Assembly: GCF_963678635.1 (NCBI RefSeq)
Contig: NC_087070.1
Location: 49,333,467-49,397,466 of the forward strand
Source: Symsagittifera roscoffensis
Taxonomy: Eukaryota > Xenacoelomorpha > Acoela > Convolutidae
Length of the DNA stretch: 64,000 nt
Reading direction: 5' to 3'
Within the stretch, counting starts at the first letter, position 1, and every line of letters begins with the position of its first letter. This document shows positions 47,466 to 60,400 of the stretch, piece by piece. The translations under genes and the position numbers were made by a program. A model generated the notes under the pieces. The model was given only the letters and a program-made list of their open reading frames with translations, did not search any database and was not told where the DNA came from.

Positions 47466-50329
47466 CTAGAGTATAAATGCATATGAAACAGGACATGATT
47501 GCCGAGCGGACTATTTTAAATGTACCAAAACTAAGTACACCTTTCCAGCTAGGTTCGAGTCTCACACGGGCTCATGTATCATTATACAAAAAATGGTTAT
47601 CTACCTATTTGACCATTTTCACTGTTTTTTTTGTTCAATTCGGTTCAGCCTTGAGTAAGGCTGGCCTTCAGAAAGAGTATTTTGTCTCAAGGAAAATCAC
47701 CGGATGTTTTGGCTAGCTTAGGCCAAAGTATCATACAAAAATTTGCACCGATACAAAATGATATTGTGACTTAGATTTTGAAAACCGTTTAAGATGCTTA
47801 TCTGTTCGTGTTGTGTGTGTTTACCGAAAAATACCCATAAGTGAATTTGTTTGATACAGTTTATTCAGATTGAGCGCACACGTTTCTTGCTTAGACTTGT
47901 ACTGAAAATCAATATATTGCAAATATCCTGCAGCAAATGTTCAAATAAAAATGTTCAAATAAAACTTTACTGCTGTTTCGAAGTTTTTAAAAAATAAAAT
48001 TGAGCTTAAAGGTTCATCTTTGACTTTGTTCTAGGTGTAAATCATAGAGTAATTTCGGCTAGGGTACACCGTCTGCTCGTCACTCTATCTTATTTTCGAC
48101 CGGATAGATTCGTGCAACTTCTTAGTCTAATACCGATCCTAATCTTACTCTTATTTCTACTAGTCTCAGGGTCTTTAACTAGTCTCTGCTAGGCTCAATA
48201 GATCTAGTGTATACTGGCTTATTGCGATTGCTAAAGTTCTCTTGGAGAGGTAACTAATTTCTAAGTTAAATTCAAATCTCTCTGGTGCTGAAATGACAAG
48301 TAATTTCAGCACTTACAAATAAGTGGGTTGTTAGTTAGATGGATCGTGAATGGTTAATATTAAATATTTTAAGAGATAAAATATCCAATTTATAACCAAT
48401 AATAAATATAGTTTATATCTGGTTCCACCCATCCGGGGTTTACTGAGTTTTTTAATCTTGTATCTTCTATCTGTAATGAAGGATGGATGTTGGTCGTTGT
48501 TATTTGGCGAGCATCATTTCTTGTTTTGTTCTTGGAGAAGAGAGCTCCAGGAAGCTGGAGTCGTCGATATGAAGTTGTTAGATCTTAGAAATTGTATGTG
48601 TTTTGTTTTATTTTACCCATCGCGGTAATTTGCAGATCTTTTTTTGAACTAAAATTTGTGGATATAAGCCATCATCAAAGTTTTTTGAGGCCTAAAAATG
48701 ATCTCTTGCAGACACTCTTGCAGTTTTTAGACACTCAAATGATTTTTAAACGGGAGGTAAGAATATATATATTTACAGATAACATGGATAGTTTATGCAG
48801 CTTTATTCTAGTCAATAGCGTCACCACAATTAACGCAGGTATATTCATAACCAACAAATTGTTAATATCAGTTGTTAAATTGTAAAATATCCATCATAAA
48901 CATGTTATTTCCTTTTATGTCAGTACGTTGACAGTTGAAGTCCCAAAATTCAATTCAATAACAAAAATCAAACTCTGAATGGGGCGTTTGTGCCAGAAGT
49001 CAAAATGAGCAAATTCCAGTTTGACCACCAGAAAAGATAATGCGCAACCAAACCCATCAATGCAAGATTTATATAAAACATGATTTATCATGCATCGCCC
49101 ATTAAATTTTTTCTGGCAATAGCAAAAAAATGTTACCTTTATAAAGCAGTTTGTAGACTTCAAAAAATGTTCACTTCGCAAAAAACGCATCGCGCCATAT
49201 ATAGCGCTATGTATGGAAGCTAATATTCCATACATTTTTTCTTCAAAATAACAGTCGAACTTTTAGTCGTCGAGCGAAAAGTTGAGTCATTGAATTCATA
49301 CGGCGCACCATATATGTTGCTATGTCTGGAAATACTTTTTGCATAAAACTCAGTAATTGAATATTACAAAAAAATACACAAATTTGGTTTGGTTAACCAC
49401 CAGTTTTTGTAAAATATAGAAAATTAGCTCCGTGAAAAAACACGGCATACCATATGTTTTGGAAAATTGGCTTACAATTTTTTTACCATTATTTATTTTT
49501 GATGCTCAAAAAATTCATTCCAGTCTTTTTTTCTGCACCTCGATGTGAATCTGACCCTGCTTCGATAGAGAATGTGAATTGATGACTTTAAAAGGGAAAT
49601 CCAATCTTTTGCAAGCATTTCAATACCTTTAAATAATTTTAAAGACTTGTAACGATTTTAGCTTGCTGATTTCAACATTGGTTTATTTTCAAACAAATGG
49701 TTTTTTATCAAAAACTCGGCCAAATTTCACAAAAACTTAGCCAATATTACTTATTTTACAAGCACTCGGCCACATGAAGCAAAGGTTGTGAAAATTAATA
49801 GATCAGAACAGCTTACATATGTTAAGAAAATTTTTAAGCTTTTTTAAATCCCTACTTCCGCGTTGTGTAAACGAAATACATAGCGCGTAACAGCACAAAC
49901 TCGCCAATTCTGAAATTTTTACACCGCCATAGTGTTGCGAAAGACATCATAGTTTAAAAGTATCAGATGGTAAGGAAATATTGACCTGGTTAGCTGTTTG
50001 CTGCAAAAAAAATACTGAATTAGACGACGAATTTAATCATAAAAGCTTCAAAACTTTGGTAAAACAAAGAAAAAAGAGGCGAACCAACGAATTCTTTTTT
50101 GTATTTTTTGCACCCGTGGGGAGGGGCTAAAATGGATAATTTTCTACTGCAAATAACTAATTTTGATTAGAATCATTTTAAATTCCGGAAGGGTCACATA
50201 AGAAGCTCGCTGCTTGTTTCAATTATTCGTGCAAAAAATTCGAAATTTTTCTGGCACTGAGACATCATTTTGGGTGATTCCAATTACTGCCAGCAGGTTT
50301 TAAACAAAATACAACACTTGACGCCCGTC
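47466..50329. other. Gene-poor AT-rich stretch
   Basis: Only short frames without domains. The sequence is rich in A and T runs; I see no exon, RNA gene or element with clear ends. Confidence 0.4.
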
Positions 50330-50640
50330 GACTTTCCCTAGGATACCGACAACAAATAAATTCTCTCTAAGCCACAGTTGCTTCCGACTTTGCAGAGGTG
50401 TCATGAAAAAGTCAAGTTCTCTAGGAAAAAGAAAAATTTTAAGGCTTTCTGGTTAACTCATAGCATTTGTAACTTCATCAAACTGAAATTTGTTGGCTTT
50501 TCGAAAAGGTAAAATCAGAGTACCCAAGAGGATGAGGTCTAAACTCAACGACAACTGGGCGAGGGTTGTACAAAATTAAATGCAAAAAATGCAACGAATT
50601 TCCAAAAAGTGTAATGCGTGGCTCCTTCGTGAGAAACGTA
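50330..50640 (+). repeat. Dispersed repeat R4, copy 1
   Basis: Shares with 51925-52275 the ordered words GACGCCCGTCGA, CTCTCTAAGCC, GAGGTGTC, CTAGGAAA or TTAGGAAA, AAGAGGATGAG, CTGGG.GAGGG and GTGGCT...TCGTGAG. Non-coding. Confidence 0.6.
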
Positions 50641-51924
50641 ACAAGCGAATAGTCAGCTTGATCTACAAAAATGTATTAGGTTGGGTTGAATTGATTAAAG
50701 TTATCCTGACAAAAAAAACAAAGTCAATCAAAATTCACTCCATAGAAATCACTTCAATTACAAGCAAACCTCATCAGAGGAATTCTTTTATATAGCCCAT
50801 TGAAATTTGAAAAACCTTCTGCAATTTTTTTTTGAAAATCACTTTTTTGTTCGATCTGTAAAATTGTATTGTTTACTAATCATTTTTGAAACAACCTGCT
50901 AACTGTTTTGAATAAACAATTTTCAAAAATTGGTCAAAAATATTTGACCAAATAGTTTTAGCGTAAACCTCGATTGACTTCAAAAAGACTAAATTTGATG
51001 TGAAAATGGGGGGCTATTCTCATGCGCGAAGGACCGAATGGGCCAACAACTGAAGACAAAGTTAGCCGAAAATCAATTTTTGAAAACAAACAATTGCCAT
51101 TCAGTTAAAATGAATTAAATGAAGCAACATTTTGCTTCTTTCATTACGCAACCCTTGAAAAAAGCTTCTGTTTTTCCTTCAAATTATATCAGCGCTGCAT
51201 AGCAATTTCTTCAAAACATGTAGATTCTGCATTAACTAGTTTGCTCACAGCAAAAAACTGATTAATGTTTCGACTCAATAAGAAACAATTGACAAAATGC
51301 TTAAATCAGGGCAGAACCTTGATGTACCGACTGCAATTTAAGATATATCGAATAGTTTTTGATACATTTATTTTTATTTGAAAAATCAAAAACAGTGAAT
51401 AATAATAAAAAAAGGAAATAGTAATTTTGTGAAAAACGTCATACAAACGCTATAAAATTACAAAATGTTGTAAACACTACAAGTTTCGAAAAAAGCGCCA
51501 ACTAGTTTTGATTTGCGTGATATTTGAAAAGCAACATATAAGTTTTAAACTCAAGAAATATTTAAAGCATCCTTACTTTGGAAGCATTCAGTCAAATTAA
51601 CCAAAGGTTGTAAAATTTTTTAAAAATTACAACAATTTAGCTTGCCTCAAAAGAATATGCTTGATTTTGTGTTTAAATAAATAACCATTAAAACGTTAAT
51701 TGAACAAATATTTTAGGCAACACCGTTTTTGGCAATTTGACACCGCCTTTTCTAGACGAAAAAATAATACGTACAGTTTATGATAGAGATAGATGTATTA
51801 TAGTAAAGTGTTTGTATTGACATGGATTGATTTTGTTACAAACTAGCTCAAAAAACTCCGACCACACTTATCACAAAATTTAAATAAAAGTCTGGAAAAA
51901 ACGAGACAAATAAATAACTTCTTT
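50641..51924. other. AT-rich stretch between the two R4 copies
   Basis: Contains a weak inverted copy of repeat R1 at 51305-51334 (reverse complement GCAGTCGGTACATCAAGG, then TTCTGCCCTGAT). No gene recognised. Confidence 0.45.
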
Positions 51925-52275
51925 TTGACGCCCGTCGAATACACTTGAGGACCGTCGAACACACGTCACGTCCGTCGACCTTCCTCAAGACACCTGCAAC
52001 AACAGAAAAAACTCTCTCTAAGCCTTATTTGCTCACGACGTTGTGGAGGTGTCGAAAAAACCTCAATTTTTTTTAGGAAATAGAAAAGTGTTTCTGCACT
52101 TGGAATAATTCTTAATAAATGTAATTTCGACAAAATGATTTTTTGACCTTTAAAAAGAGCAAAAACGGAGTGCTCAAGAGGATGAGTTCGAAAATCGATA
52201 TCAGCTGGGAGAGGGCTGTGTTAATTAAATTACCAATTATGCAAAGAAGAATAATGAGTGGCTTTTCGTGAGCTT
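51925..52275 (+). repeat. Dispersed repeat R4, copy 2
   Basis: Diverged partner of 50330-50640. The GACGCCCGTCGA word is locally expanded here (GACCGTCGAACACACGTCAC, then GTCCGTCGACC). Confidence 0.6.
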
Positions 52276-54189
52276 TTTTAAAAATATTTATATATATATT
52301 TACATATCTATATATGTAAATATATAGATTTCTTGATCAAAATTGATTTCTTGATCTGAATGCGCCCAGACGGTTATGCATACCTTATAATAAGCTCCCA
52401 CGATTCTGTTCTTGTTATAATTTACAATGTCACGAATTAAACCACACTACGAAACGTTCCGAATTGAATTGAGGTAGCTAATTGGTTTTATTATTCCATA
52501 TAGGACTCAAATTCTCATATTTAATTTTTGATATTATCAGCCTAAATAGTTTTGATAATAATTCATTTACCAAATTTTATTCAAGACCAATTAAAGAGCA
52601 GTCAAAATATTCAGGGCTTTGCCCTGATAAGAGCAGCATTGCTTATACCCGTGCCGAAAAGTTTTATATCTTATCCTAACTTTTGCTCATTCCGTATGAA
52701 AGGTTTAAATAAAGTAGGGATTTTCTTGATTTTTCCCCGCCATAATTCTGATCAAAAAACCCCCTTCCTGCAATTGTATGGACGGTTGTTCTAACCGCTT
52801 AGCCAGGTGACCGAATACTTACGAACAGTTTTAGTAAATTAATGCAAAGCAACACTTGTTATAACAAGTGTTAAATTGTATTGTATTGCTGCTCCCATTA
52901 TGTATACTCGGAGCATTTTAATCTCAATGCGGTTGAGCAGTGAACTAACTTCTGGTATTTCTTTTCAGAAGTTGTTTATTTCTAAACTAAGAAGATAAAT
53001 AGATCATTACTGAACAAAAAATACGATAAAATTTGGCTGGATAATCTAAATAACATTTCTGTCTAGACATACACTCTTCGTTGGGTGTGAGTGAACAGAT
53101 AGTATTAATGATGCTAAGAACATTAAACGATTTATTTAAGCCTGGCGAATTATCAAATTATCAGTATCACCCACTACAAACTCGTTCCTAATTTTGTACG
53201 ACTCAAAGTTTTAATATTGATAGTCAATAGTCCCAAATTGGCCCAAATGGCATTTTTCAAACCCACAGTATTTTTAGGAAAAAGACTTCACAGGTTAAAC
53301 ACCTGTTTAAATGTGAGCTAAAGACTTCAATTATTTTCAGATCATATAAAAAAATAGTCCCAAATTGGTCAAATTGTCAATTTTTCAAACCCCGATAACT
53401 TTGCAAATTAAAGACTTCACAAGGATAAATACATTTTAAAATTTGAGCTCAAGGTATCAAAACTTTTCATATGATATAGAAAAAACTCAACGTGGCTAGT
53501 TAAAAAATCGAAGTTTGTCTGAAGAAAAACAGAAACGCACTGAACACAAATGTTCCATCCTTTCTTCAAAAGTCGGGACGGACAGAAGGTGAATGTTAGC
53601 TTGCTTCCAAGATGACTACCTAATTTGCTGCGAAATTGTTTTGACACTCAATCAACCCAATTGCCAAGTATTAAACAGGTTTCAAGTTTCAATCGCTTAT
53701 TTTCAGACTTTTCAATAGATGTTCGGATACAATAGATATTCGAAACTAAATCGCGTACGAGCTTTCTTTGAGCTTTGATTGGCGTGGCCATTCAATGGTA
53801 GCGTATGTTATACTGCTTTTTGGTTAAAACTACTAGTAAAAACAGAAGTTAGCCAGCCTATCGTTAAAAACTCTGACACGATAGAACTCTATTGTGTATC
53901 AATTTTCAATGGTACACTAAATTCTGTTCGTACTTGATATTTTATTTTGATTTGGACGCTGAAGCAAAGAAAAGCTCATAGTTCTTAAACAGTCCAAAAA
54001 ACAAAAATTGACACGTCTTCGAAAAATACTCTAAAGAAAGCAATTCAAAGCTCACGATTTTGGAATTATATACTACACTACAAAAATCAAGTAAGCTAAT
54101 TCTTATATCATCAAATATAAAAACGCATTTGACAATTATGGAACAATCTGATATTAAATAGTTTAAATAAGTTACTGTGGGAAAACTCA

Positions 54190-54190
<1 letters not shown>
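52276..54190. other. Gene-poor AT-rich stretch
   Basis: Contains repeat R1 copy at 52598-52637, an AT palindrome near 52285-52328 (TATATATATTTACATAT and inverse) and two similar ~110-bp stretches with CCCAAATTGG, TTTTTCAAACCC and AGACTTCA (about 53230-53330 and 53350-53460). No exon recognised. Confidence 0.45.
52598..52637 (+). repeat. Dispersed repeat R1, copy
   Basis: GCAGTCAAAATATTCAGGGC followed by TTTGCCCTGATAAGAGCAGC. More diverged in its 5-prime half than the other copies. Confidence 0.65.
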
Positions 54191-54225
<35 letters not shown>

Positions 54226-54226
54226 G

Positions 54227-54298
<72 letters not shown>

Positions 54299-54304
54299 AT
54301 TATT
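54191..54304. repeat. (ATT)n microsatellite
   Basis: About 114 bp of nearly pure TTA repeat with a few variant triplets, directly upstream of the zinc-finger exon. Poly-Ile frames here are artefacts. Confidence 0.95.
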
Positions 54305-54365
54305 GCCTCAGGTTTTGTTTGGAAGCACCGACGACTCAAATCCCAAGTTCGAAGGTCGAACTTGA

Positions 54366-55559
54366 GACCAATCATTGCCTCGAATAAAGTCTATGGAGTT
54401 TCATATTCATTCAGAACACGCGTCTTCTTGCCCCAATTATTCCTGCAAAATATGCGGAAATGTGTTCGCTACAACTAGGGGACTGAAACAACACATGCAC
54501 GTACACAGCAGCTGTGTGGTGAAACCATTCAAATGCGAGGTTTGTGGCAGGTCTTATACTCAATTCTCGAACCTATGTCGACACAAACGAATCGTGCACT
54601 TCGATTACCGAAAAGTATTTTATTGTTCCACTTGCGGCGATAGTTTCAACTCTGTCATCGCTCTAAACAAACACCGACGCAGGTTCTGCATCAACAAGAT
54701 TCTGAAAAGGGTCCGTCGACCATCAACTTCGGTAGCGACCACAGCAGCACAGATTTTGAATGTTCATGCTCCAAACACCCATTTCATGACAGGAAGCTGC
54801 GCTTCGGCTTCATCTTTCCACTCGATTGACGAGAACCGAACGCGGAGTCGACATAGTTTCAGTTCCGAAGAAGAAACTTTCATGAAAAGAGAGGAGATTT
54901 TAAATGACATGAGCTGCGAGTCACCGTCAAACAAAGCAACACGACAATCCAAAGATGATGCGGACTATTCCACCGAACAAGACATGTTTGAAAGTAACTT
55001 TCAAAGTGGGCTAGCCGAGAACAAACATCGTGATTCAAATGAAGCTTTTAGAGCGGCACAAAATTTCGGATCAACCGAAAAACTTCTGCCATTTGGTCAT
55101 CAGGAAGCAAACGCTCTTGACCCTGAGCTGTCTGCTTGGCTGAGCATGGAAGACGTTTGCAATCAATCAGAGTACCAAAAACTATTGCAACAATCGCAAC
55201 TTGGATTCGGTTCCGATGCCGGAGGGCAAGTCCCGAAATTGAACCCTGGAATCATCGGGGGTTCTCTTGTATCTGCACCCTTCTTTAGAGGTCTACTGAC
55301 AGCTTCCTACGATTCGCATGACTTTTTTTGTAATGTGGAAGATTCTTTGACGATTTGTAGCTCTGCCAAGAAAAATTACGTGTGCAAATTCTGTGCCAGA
55401 GTGTTCCCTCAGTCAGCTAACTTGACTAGACATCTCAGGACTCACACGGGGGAGAAGCCGTTCTCGTGCAAGTACTGCAACTCAGCCTTCAGTATATCGA
55501 GTAATCTGCACCGGCACGTGAGGAATACACACATCAAAAAGAAACCATACCACTGCAAG
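54366..55559 (+). CDS. MECOM/PRDM16/hamlet-type zinc-finger exon
   Basis: Open frame of about 398 codons. The first zinc-finger group matches the MECOM family: [20 protein letters not shown], then [20 protein letters not shown] and HK, then [20 protein letters not shown] followed by FC. An acidic, Ser-rich spacer of about 230 residues follows. Then comes the C-terminal group: [40 protein letters not shown] and [19 protein letters not shown]. The family protein is a DNA-binding developmental regulator. No CtBP-binding PLDLS word is seen in the spacer, which is short for the family. The frame should continue into another finger, but hits [13 protein letters not shown] and a stop; AAG followed by GCAAGA at 55557-55565 would be a good GC-type donor. 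The acceptor is unclear (AG at 54365 or 54389), and fingers upstream are not found. A truncated gene copy is the alternative. Confidence 0.7.
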
Positions 55560-56141
55560 GCAAGAGTTCATAAGTCATTGTTCTCCTATCAGTAGTATGC
55601 ATATAGTGCGTTAGGATCGGGGGGGGGGGGGTTGTCATACATGGATGACCATTAGGTATAAATCATAATGGTCACCATGTATTAAATGATCAGCAATGGT
55701 CACCATGTAATAATCCTAATTGTCACCATGTATAATTTTATACCTAATAGTCCTCATGTAAAACTTCGGTATATTATTGAGTATTCCCACTGAACGTTGT
55801 GGTTACATGTTTGGTGCGGGAAAGGATTTGCCAAATCTTCGTTCTGAAACCAGCTGGAGTGTTTAACTGCGCTATAGACTGTTTGCTCAATTCTTCTTAA
55901 AACTTTGATTCAAACTCAAATTACATACAAATACATACAAAAGTATGCTTAAGACACTATCGCTTAAATGAAAATGTTTATATCCCAGATTAACTGAGTT
56001 CCAAAGCTGAACAAAATCTCGCACTTAAATACACACTAAACGCGGAATAGCGGTAGGTCAAATTTTATGTACAGACAATTCTCATATTAAATAACTGAAT
56101 TTTATTTACTATACAAAAGTTAATGTGGTGTTTTTTGTGTT
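55560..56141. other. Non-coding interval with G run and small inverted-repeat element
   Basis: A G run at about 55619-55631, then the inverted-repeat unit at 55638-55760. The remainder is AT-rich without a gene. Confidence 0.55.
55638..55760. repeat. 123-bp inverted-repeat unit (MITE-like)
   Basis: Ends TACATGGATGACCATTAGGT and the inverse of ACCTAATAGTCCTCATGTA pair over about 24 bases with few mismatches. The centre holds three tandem-like copies of GGTCACCATGTA. No target duplication is evident. Confidence 0.6.
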
Positions 56142-56900
56142 TTAATCTATTCGTCGATTTTTTGACCGTGGTTCTTCTACTTCAACTGCTTCATAATCGA
56201 AAAACGAATCGTTGAAGAATGACGACTCGTCCTCATCGGAAGTATTGGCCTCCAGATCCGCGATATCCCCGCTATCAATATCACTGTCGTTGGTTTCTGC
56301 TGCCCGAATCAGACCGGGGTCTGGAGTTTGCCAACTGCTATTGACCTGGTCCATCAGTTGTCGAAGCGAGCGATGTGGTTGTGTGTTCTCAACAGCAAAA
56401 CTATCCTCAGAGTATTCATCATCAATTTCCGGATGGTCCCAATTAATGTTTTGAGTGTTAGCGAATTCTTCAGACACCCCATCTAGGAAATCGTCACAAT
56501 CCCACGACACTGGCTGTTGACGATCTTCAAAAAATGGCATCCATTTTTCCAAATCGTCATCATCGGTTGGGTCAGAATTAACAGCGGCTGTGTTGTCATC
56601 ACTATCATCAATGCCAATCACAGTTTGACCCAAGATGTTTTTGTGACCGTAGGGAAGAGTCTGCTGACCATCATCGAGGATGTAGCGTTTGTCATCAAAA
56701 GCTGATAACGATGTTTTCGTCGAAGTCACTGTTTGCAGATTGTGTGACTCGGATGCGATTCGACTGTTTTCAGTTTTGAATAACGAGCCAGAGGTCAAGG
56801 TGTCTCGATATCGCTGATGGCTCAACATCTTCTGAGCAGCTTTCGATACACCCTTCGCCGATAATTTTCTGCAATCTATAAATATAATTATATGATTTCT
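56142..56900 (-). CDS. C-terminal segment of Polinton-like polymerase
   Basis: From about 56880 downward it encodes KLSAKGVSKAAQKMLSHQRY, then LSAFDDKRYILDDG and LPYGHKNI, which are the standard C-terminal words of this polymerase family. A long acidic, Asp/Glu/Ser-rich tail (about 170 residues) and a basic end (RSKNRRID) follow and are not typical of the family. The interval to the main segment has GT...AG ends on this strand, so splicing is likely. Confidence 0.7.
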   Translation of the reverse strand, partial: RNHIIIFIDCRKLSAKGVSKAAQKMLSHQRYRDTLTSGSLFKTENSRIASESHNLQTVTSTKTSLSAFDDKRYILDDGQQTLPYGHKNILGQTVIGIDDSDDNTAAVNSDPTDDDDLEKWMPFFEDRQQPVSWDCDDFLDGVSEEFANTQNINWDHPEIDDEYSEDSFAVENTQPHRSLRQLMDQVNSSWQTPDPGLIRAAETNDSDIDSGDIADLEANTSDEDESSFFNDSFFDYEAVEVEEPRSKNRRID

Positions 56901-56904
56901 AATC

Positions 56905-57483
56905 AATTTTTTGATGATCACTAATGTGTGGTGGTAAAAAAAGAACCAAATGCAATCTGTGGTTTTGTGTTTTTTAGGAGCTACATCATGTTAACTTGAA
57001 GGTCAGGTGCAACAAAAAAAAATGACATGAAGGCCAGGTGTGACCTTAAAAATTAGTCATCATTAAAAAAATCGACCAACACAAAAAAAAAAATCCCCAA
57101 AAAAATTAAAAAATTTTTTTGCAAAAAAAAAAAAACACTTTTTCGCCCGAAAAATTTTTCGAACAAAAAAAAATTTTTTTTTTCCAAAAAAAAAAAAATT
57201 GTCCACAAAAAAAAAATCGTCCGCAAAAAAAAAATCGCCCACAAAAAAAAAAAAAAAAATTTCGCCCACAAAAAAAAATCGCCCACAAAAAAAATTTTTT
57301 TCGCCCTCAAAAAAAAAAAAATTTTCGCCCACAAAAAAAAAAAAAATCGCCCACAAAAAAAATTTTCGCCCACAAAAAAAAAATTTTTTCGCCCACAAAT
57401 AGATATTGCTTTCCAAAAAAAATTCCACAAAAAATCAAAATTTTTTGAAATTCGTGCTCACAAATAAGGCAAATAGAAATTAA
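56905..57483 (-). other. Likely intron with A-rich minisatellite
   Basis: 57060-57430 is an array of 14-25-bp units built from TCGCCCACAAAAAAAA with T runs (about twelve units on the plus strand). Lys-rich or Phe-rich frames through it are artefacts of the repeat. Confidence 0.7.
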
Positions 57484-60400
57484 TTAATTACCTCTGGACA
57501 AAATGGAATAAAGCTTGGGTTTGAGGGATATAAACTCGGTTATAATGTCTCCTGGAAACTCATCCTTGAATTTTAAAACAACCATTTTGTTTTTTGGGTC
57601 GTAGAGAGGGTGGTTCTTCGGGTAATTTGACAAGTCAAGTTCATTCAAAATATTCCTTTTTTCGGAAATTTCTCGGTATAAATCTTCACTTTTGACTTGG
57701 TACAGGAGACTGTCTGTATCAGAATACAGTAGTTGACATTCAAAATTTGGTTTCATTATATCGTAATGAAATTTATACATGTGAAACTTTGCTAACTCAA
57801 GAACACTAGCTCCCACAATTGTTGGGACATCCCAATAGATTTTTGTTGGGTTCGAAGTGAACGCTGCCAAGTTTTCTCCAAAAATTTTGTAGGATTTAAA
57901 TTCGAATGCACTAATTTCTCGCAAAGCGGCATGATAATCTCTAACTATTCGAACAAGCATCCGTTTGCGCTTCGACTCGCATGTTTTCCCATAAGCACAA
58001 TTGTTCAGTAGTTTGTACAAATCCTCCTCAAATTTATTTCTAGCTTGTTGTCGTTTAGTCGTGTTCAATGTGATGTATGGTTCTAACCATGCTTCTTGTT
58101 CAAACTTCAGCACACGGTGCACTTTTTTAACTTTAAGTCCCAACCTAACAAACAATTGCAATAGTTTGTAATGAATTGTATAGTTTGACTTGTCATGCAG
58201 CGTCTGCAGTAACTTTTTGGTCTTTCCAATTGAACGTCTTGCAATGTCTTGATTTTTCATCTGCTCGAGTAAATTCGTTTGGTAGGGACTCAACCAATCC
58301 TGGGGTACACTTTCTTTAGTAGGAGCTAAAGGGTAATCTTGATGATCCTCATGCAGTTCTTCTGGGTACTCGAGATCAACTTCCAATATAAATCCAATCA
58401 AAGAGTCTTCAGTCATGTTGAGGATTTGGTTCACAATCACCTCGTCTTCTATATGCTCTATTAACTCAAAGTTACGCATCGGTAATTTCTCCGTTTGCAT
58501 GACGCCGCCATAGAGGTTATTTGCATCGATCATAAACCCGTAGGTGCTAGGTTGATCTGGGTTGAAGTCGGGGCATTCTTTGTTGTTGGCTTTGAAAAAG
58601 CGACTATGGAACACGGATGCAGTACCACCTCGCATCATATTCTCGACCATTTCGAGATGCCTGCGGTCTGATAAAAGCTGAACATTCGAGTCTTTGCAGA
58701 TACGTTTGAAGGCGTCTCCAGCTAAGTTTGAAGCACTAAAATGGTGCGCGCAGTCCAGACCATAAGTTTGGTGACTAATTTGTCGAAATTCTTCAAAGAC
58801 GCAAGCAAGAAGGAGTGTATCACACTTGAGATACAAGTTGTGATAATCCTCCAAGTTTTGACATTTGAACATTCTAAAAACTTTCCTTGCATGCTCCAGA
58901 TCCGCTTGTGAAACTGCAACTTTTCCTCCATTCAAAACATCGGACCAATTTTGCAAAGGAGGCAATTCTTTTTCTGCAAATTTTTCTCTTTTGGTCATGT
59001 ACGAATAAGGGTAGAAACCTTTTTGTCGTATCAGACACCGTTGCTCCTCCGTCTCGTTTGCAAAATACTTGTTCAAAACTGACATTTTTTCCGCTGGTAG
59101 ATTATCAACCAATTTTTGCAAGGAAGAATTCAAAAACTTGCATGAGTCAATAAATCTGAGGTATTCAAAAACTTTTTGCTCGGATCCGTTTTTCCTTTTT
59201 ATAGTTTTAATTAGGACTCCAATGCTTAACGATATATATTTTTCGTCGGTGCTAGGTATAACACTCATTGTACTTGTTGGCTCGCATTCATGCAATGCGA
59301 GACAAATGTGGTGAAGGTCATAGTTCTGGATGTTATGTCCAATGACTGGGGTGAAATTTACAGTTCGTCTTGCGAGGTTGCATTTTTCATGTGCCCATCC
59401 CAAAAATTTTCCAGAAAAATGGCAATGGTCAAGACATTTTTCGTGCTCATTGGTAAAATGTATACAGCAAATCCAACATGTTGATGTGTTTTCTTTGTTC
59501 AACGATTCTTGGCTTTCTAGAAATTGAGGAAACCGTCGCTTTTGATCATATATCTCTCTCGCTAATTGATGCAACTGATTGAGAAACTTTTTCATGCATT
59601 GATCAGAGCTGTCATAGTCAAAGAAGTAGGGCTGTGAATTTCCGTGCTCAATTACAGCCAATGAATACCCACAAGCTTCGTGTTTTTGTACAACTCGGGT
59701 AGATGATCGCGATGGATTATCAGGACAAGAATCTACAGGTTTCAGAAATGATTCAAAATCAAAATAAATCACAAGTGGTACAAACCACAAGGCCTGGAGG
59801 TTTTTGAACTCGTATCTGTTGGTACCTTTTTCTGCTGAAGGCATGACTACTAGAGCAGGTTCATGATCCTTACAACACTGGATGTGTTGCTCGTGAGTTT
59901 CATCACTCCAACTAATGTGAAAGCAGTTTCTACATAAACGTGCAATTGGGCGATACTTACACCCTTTGATTTCGCAGATGAACTTTAACAAATCGATTAT
60001 AAGTACATAGTGATGCTTTGCAGGCTCATACAAGAGAAGCAGGTCCATGTCAAATATTTCAGTTTGGGTGCTGTTATCTTGGTTTGGTCGTTTTGATATA
60101 TACATAGGCAACAAATCTCCCTTGTGGTACTGGAACACATTTACCCGCACGTCGTTAAGTTGTTCAAATTTTCCAATTGAAGCGAAACTCATGGGTGAAT
60201 CAAAATTACTTTGGGCTTTGTGTGCACTTTCTGCAGTGTATGTATCAGGTTGTGTCCGCGCAGCTGCTGGGTTCGCTTTTTGTTGATCAGTTAGAAGTAG
60301 GTCAACACCATGCTTCAGACTATAAGCAGCGGTAAAGCAAAGTTCGAAGCAATTATTATCTTCGTGATTTCTAATGTTTATCAAATCCTGGGACATTCGA

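Noticed and set aside
54187-54375. Poly-isoleucine ORFs
   Set aside because: They are translations of the (ATT)n microsatellite.
57053-57448. Lys-rich and Phe-rich ORFs on both strands
   Set aside because: They arise from the A-rich minisatellite and carry no domain.
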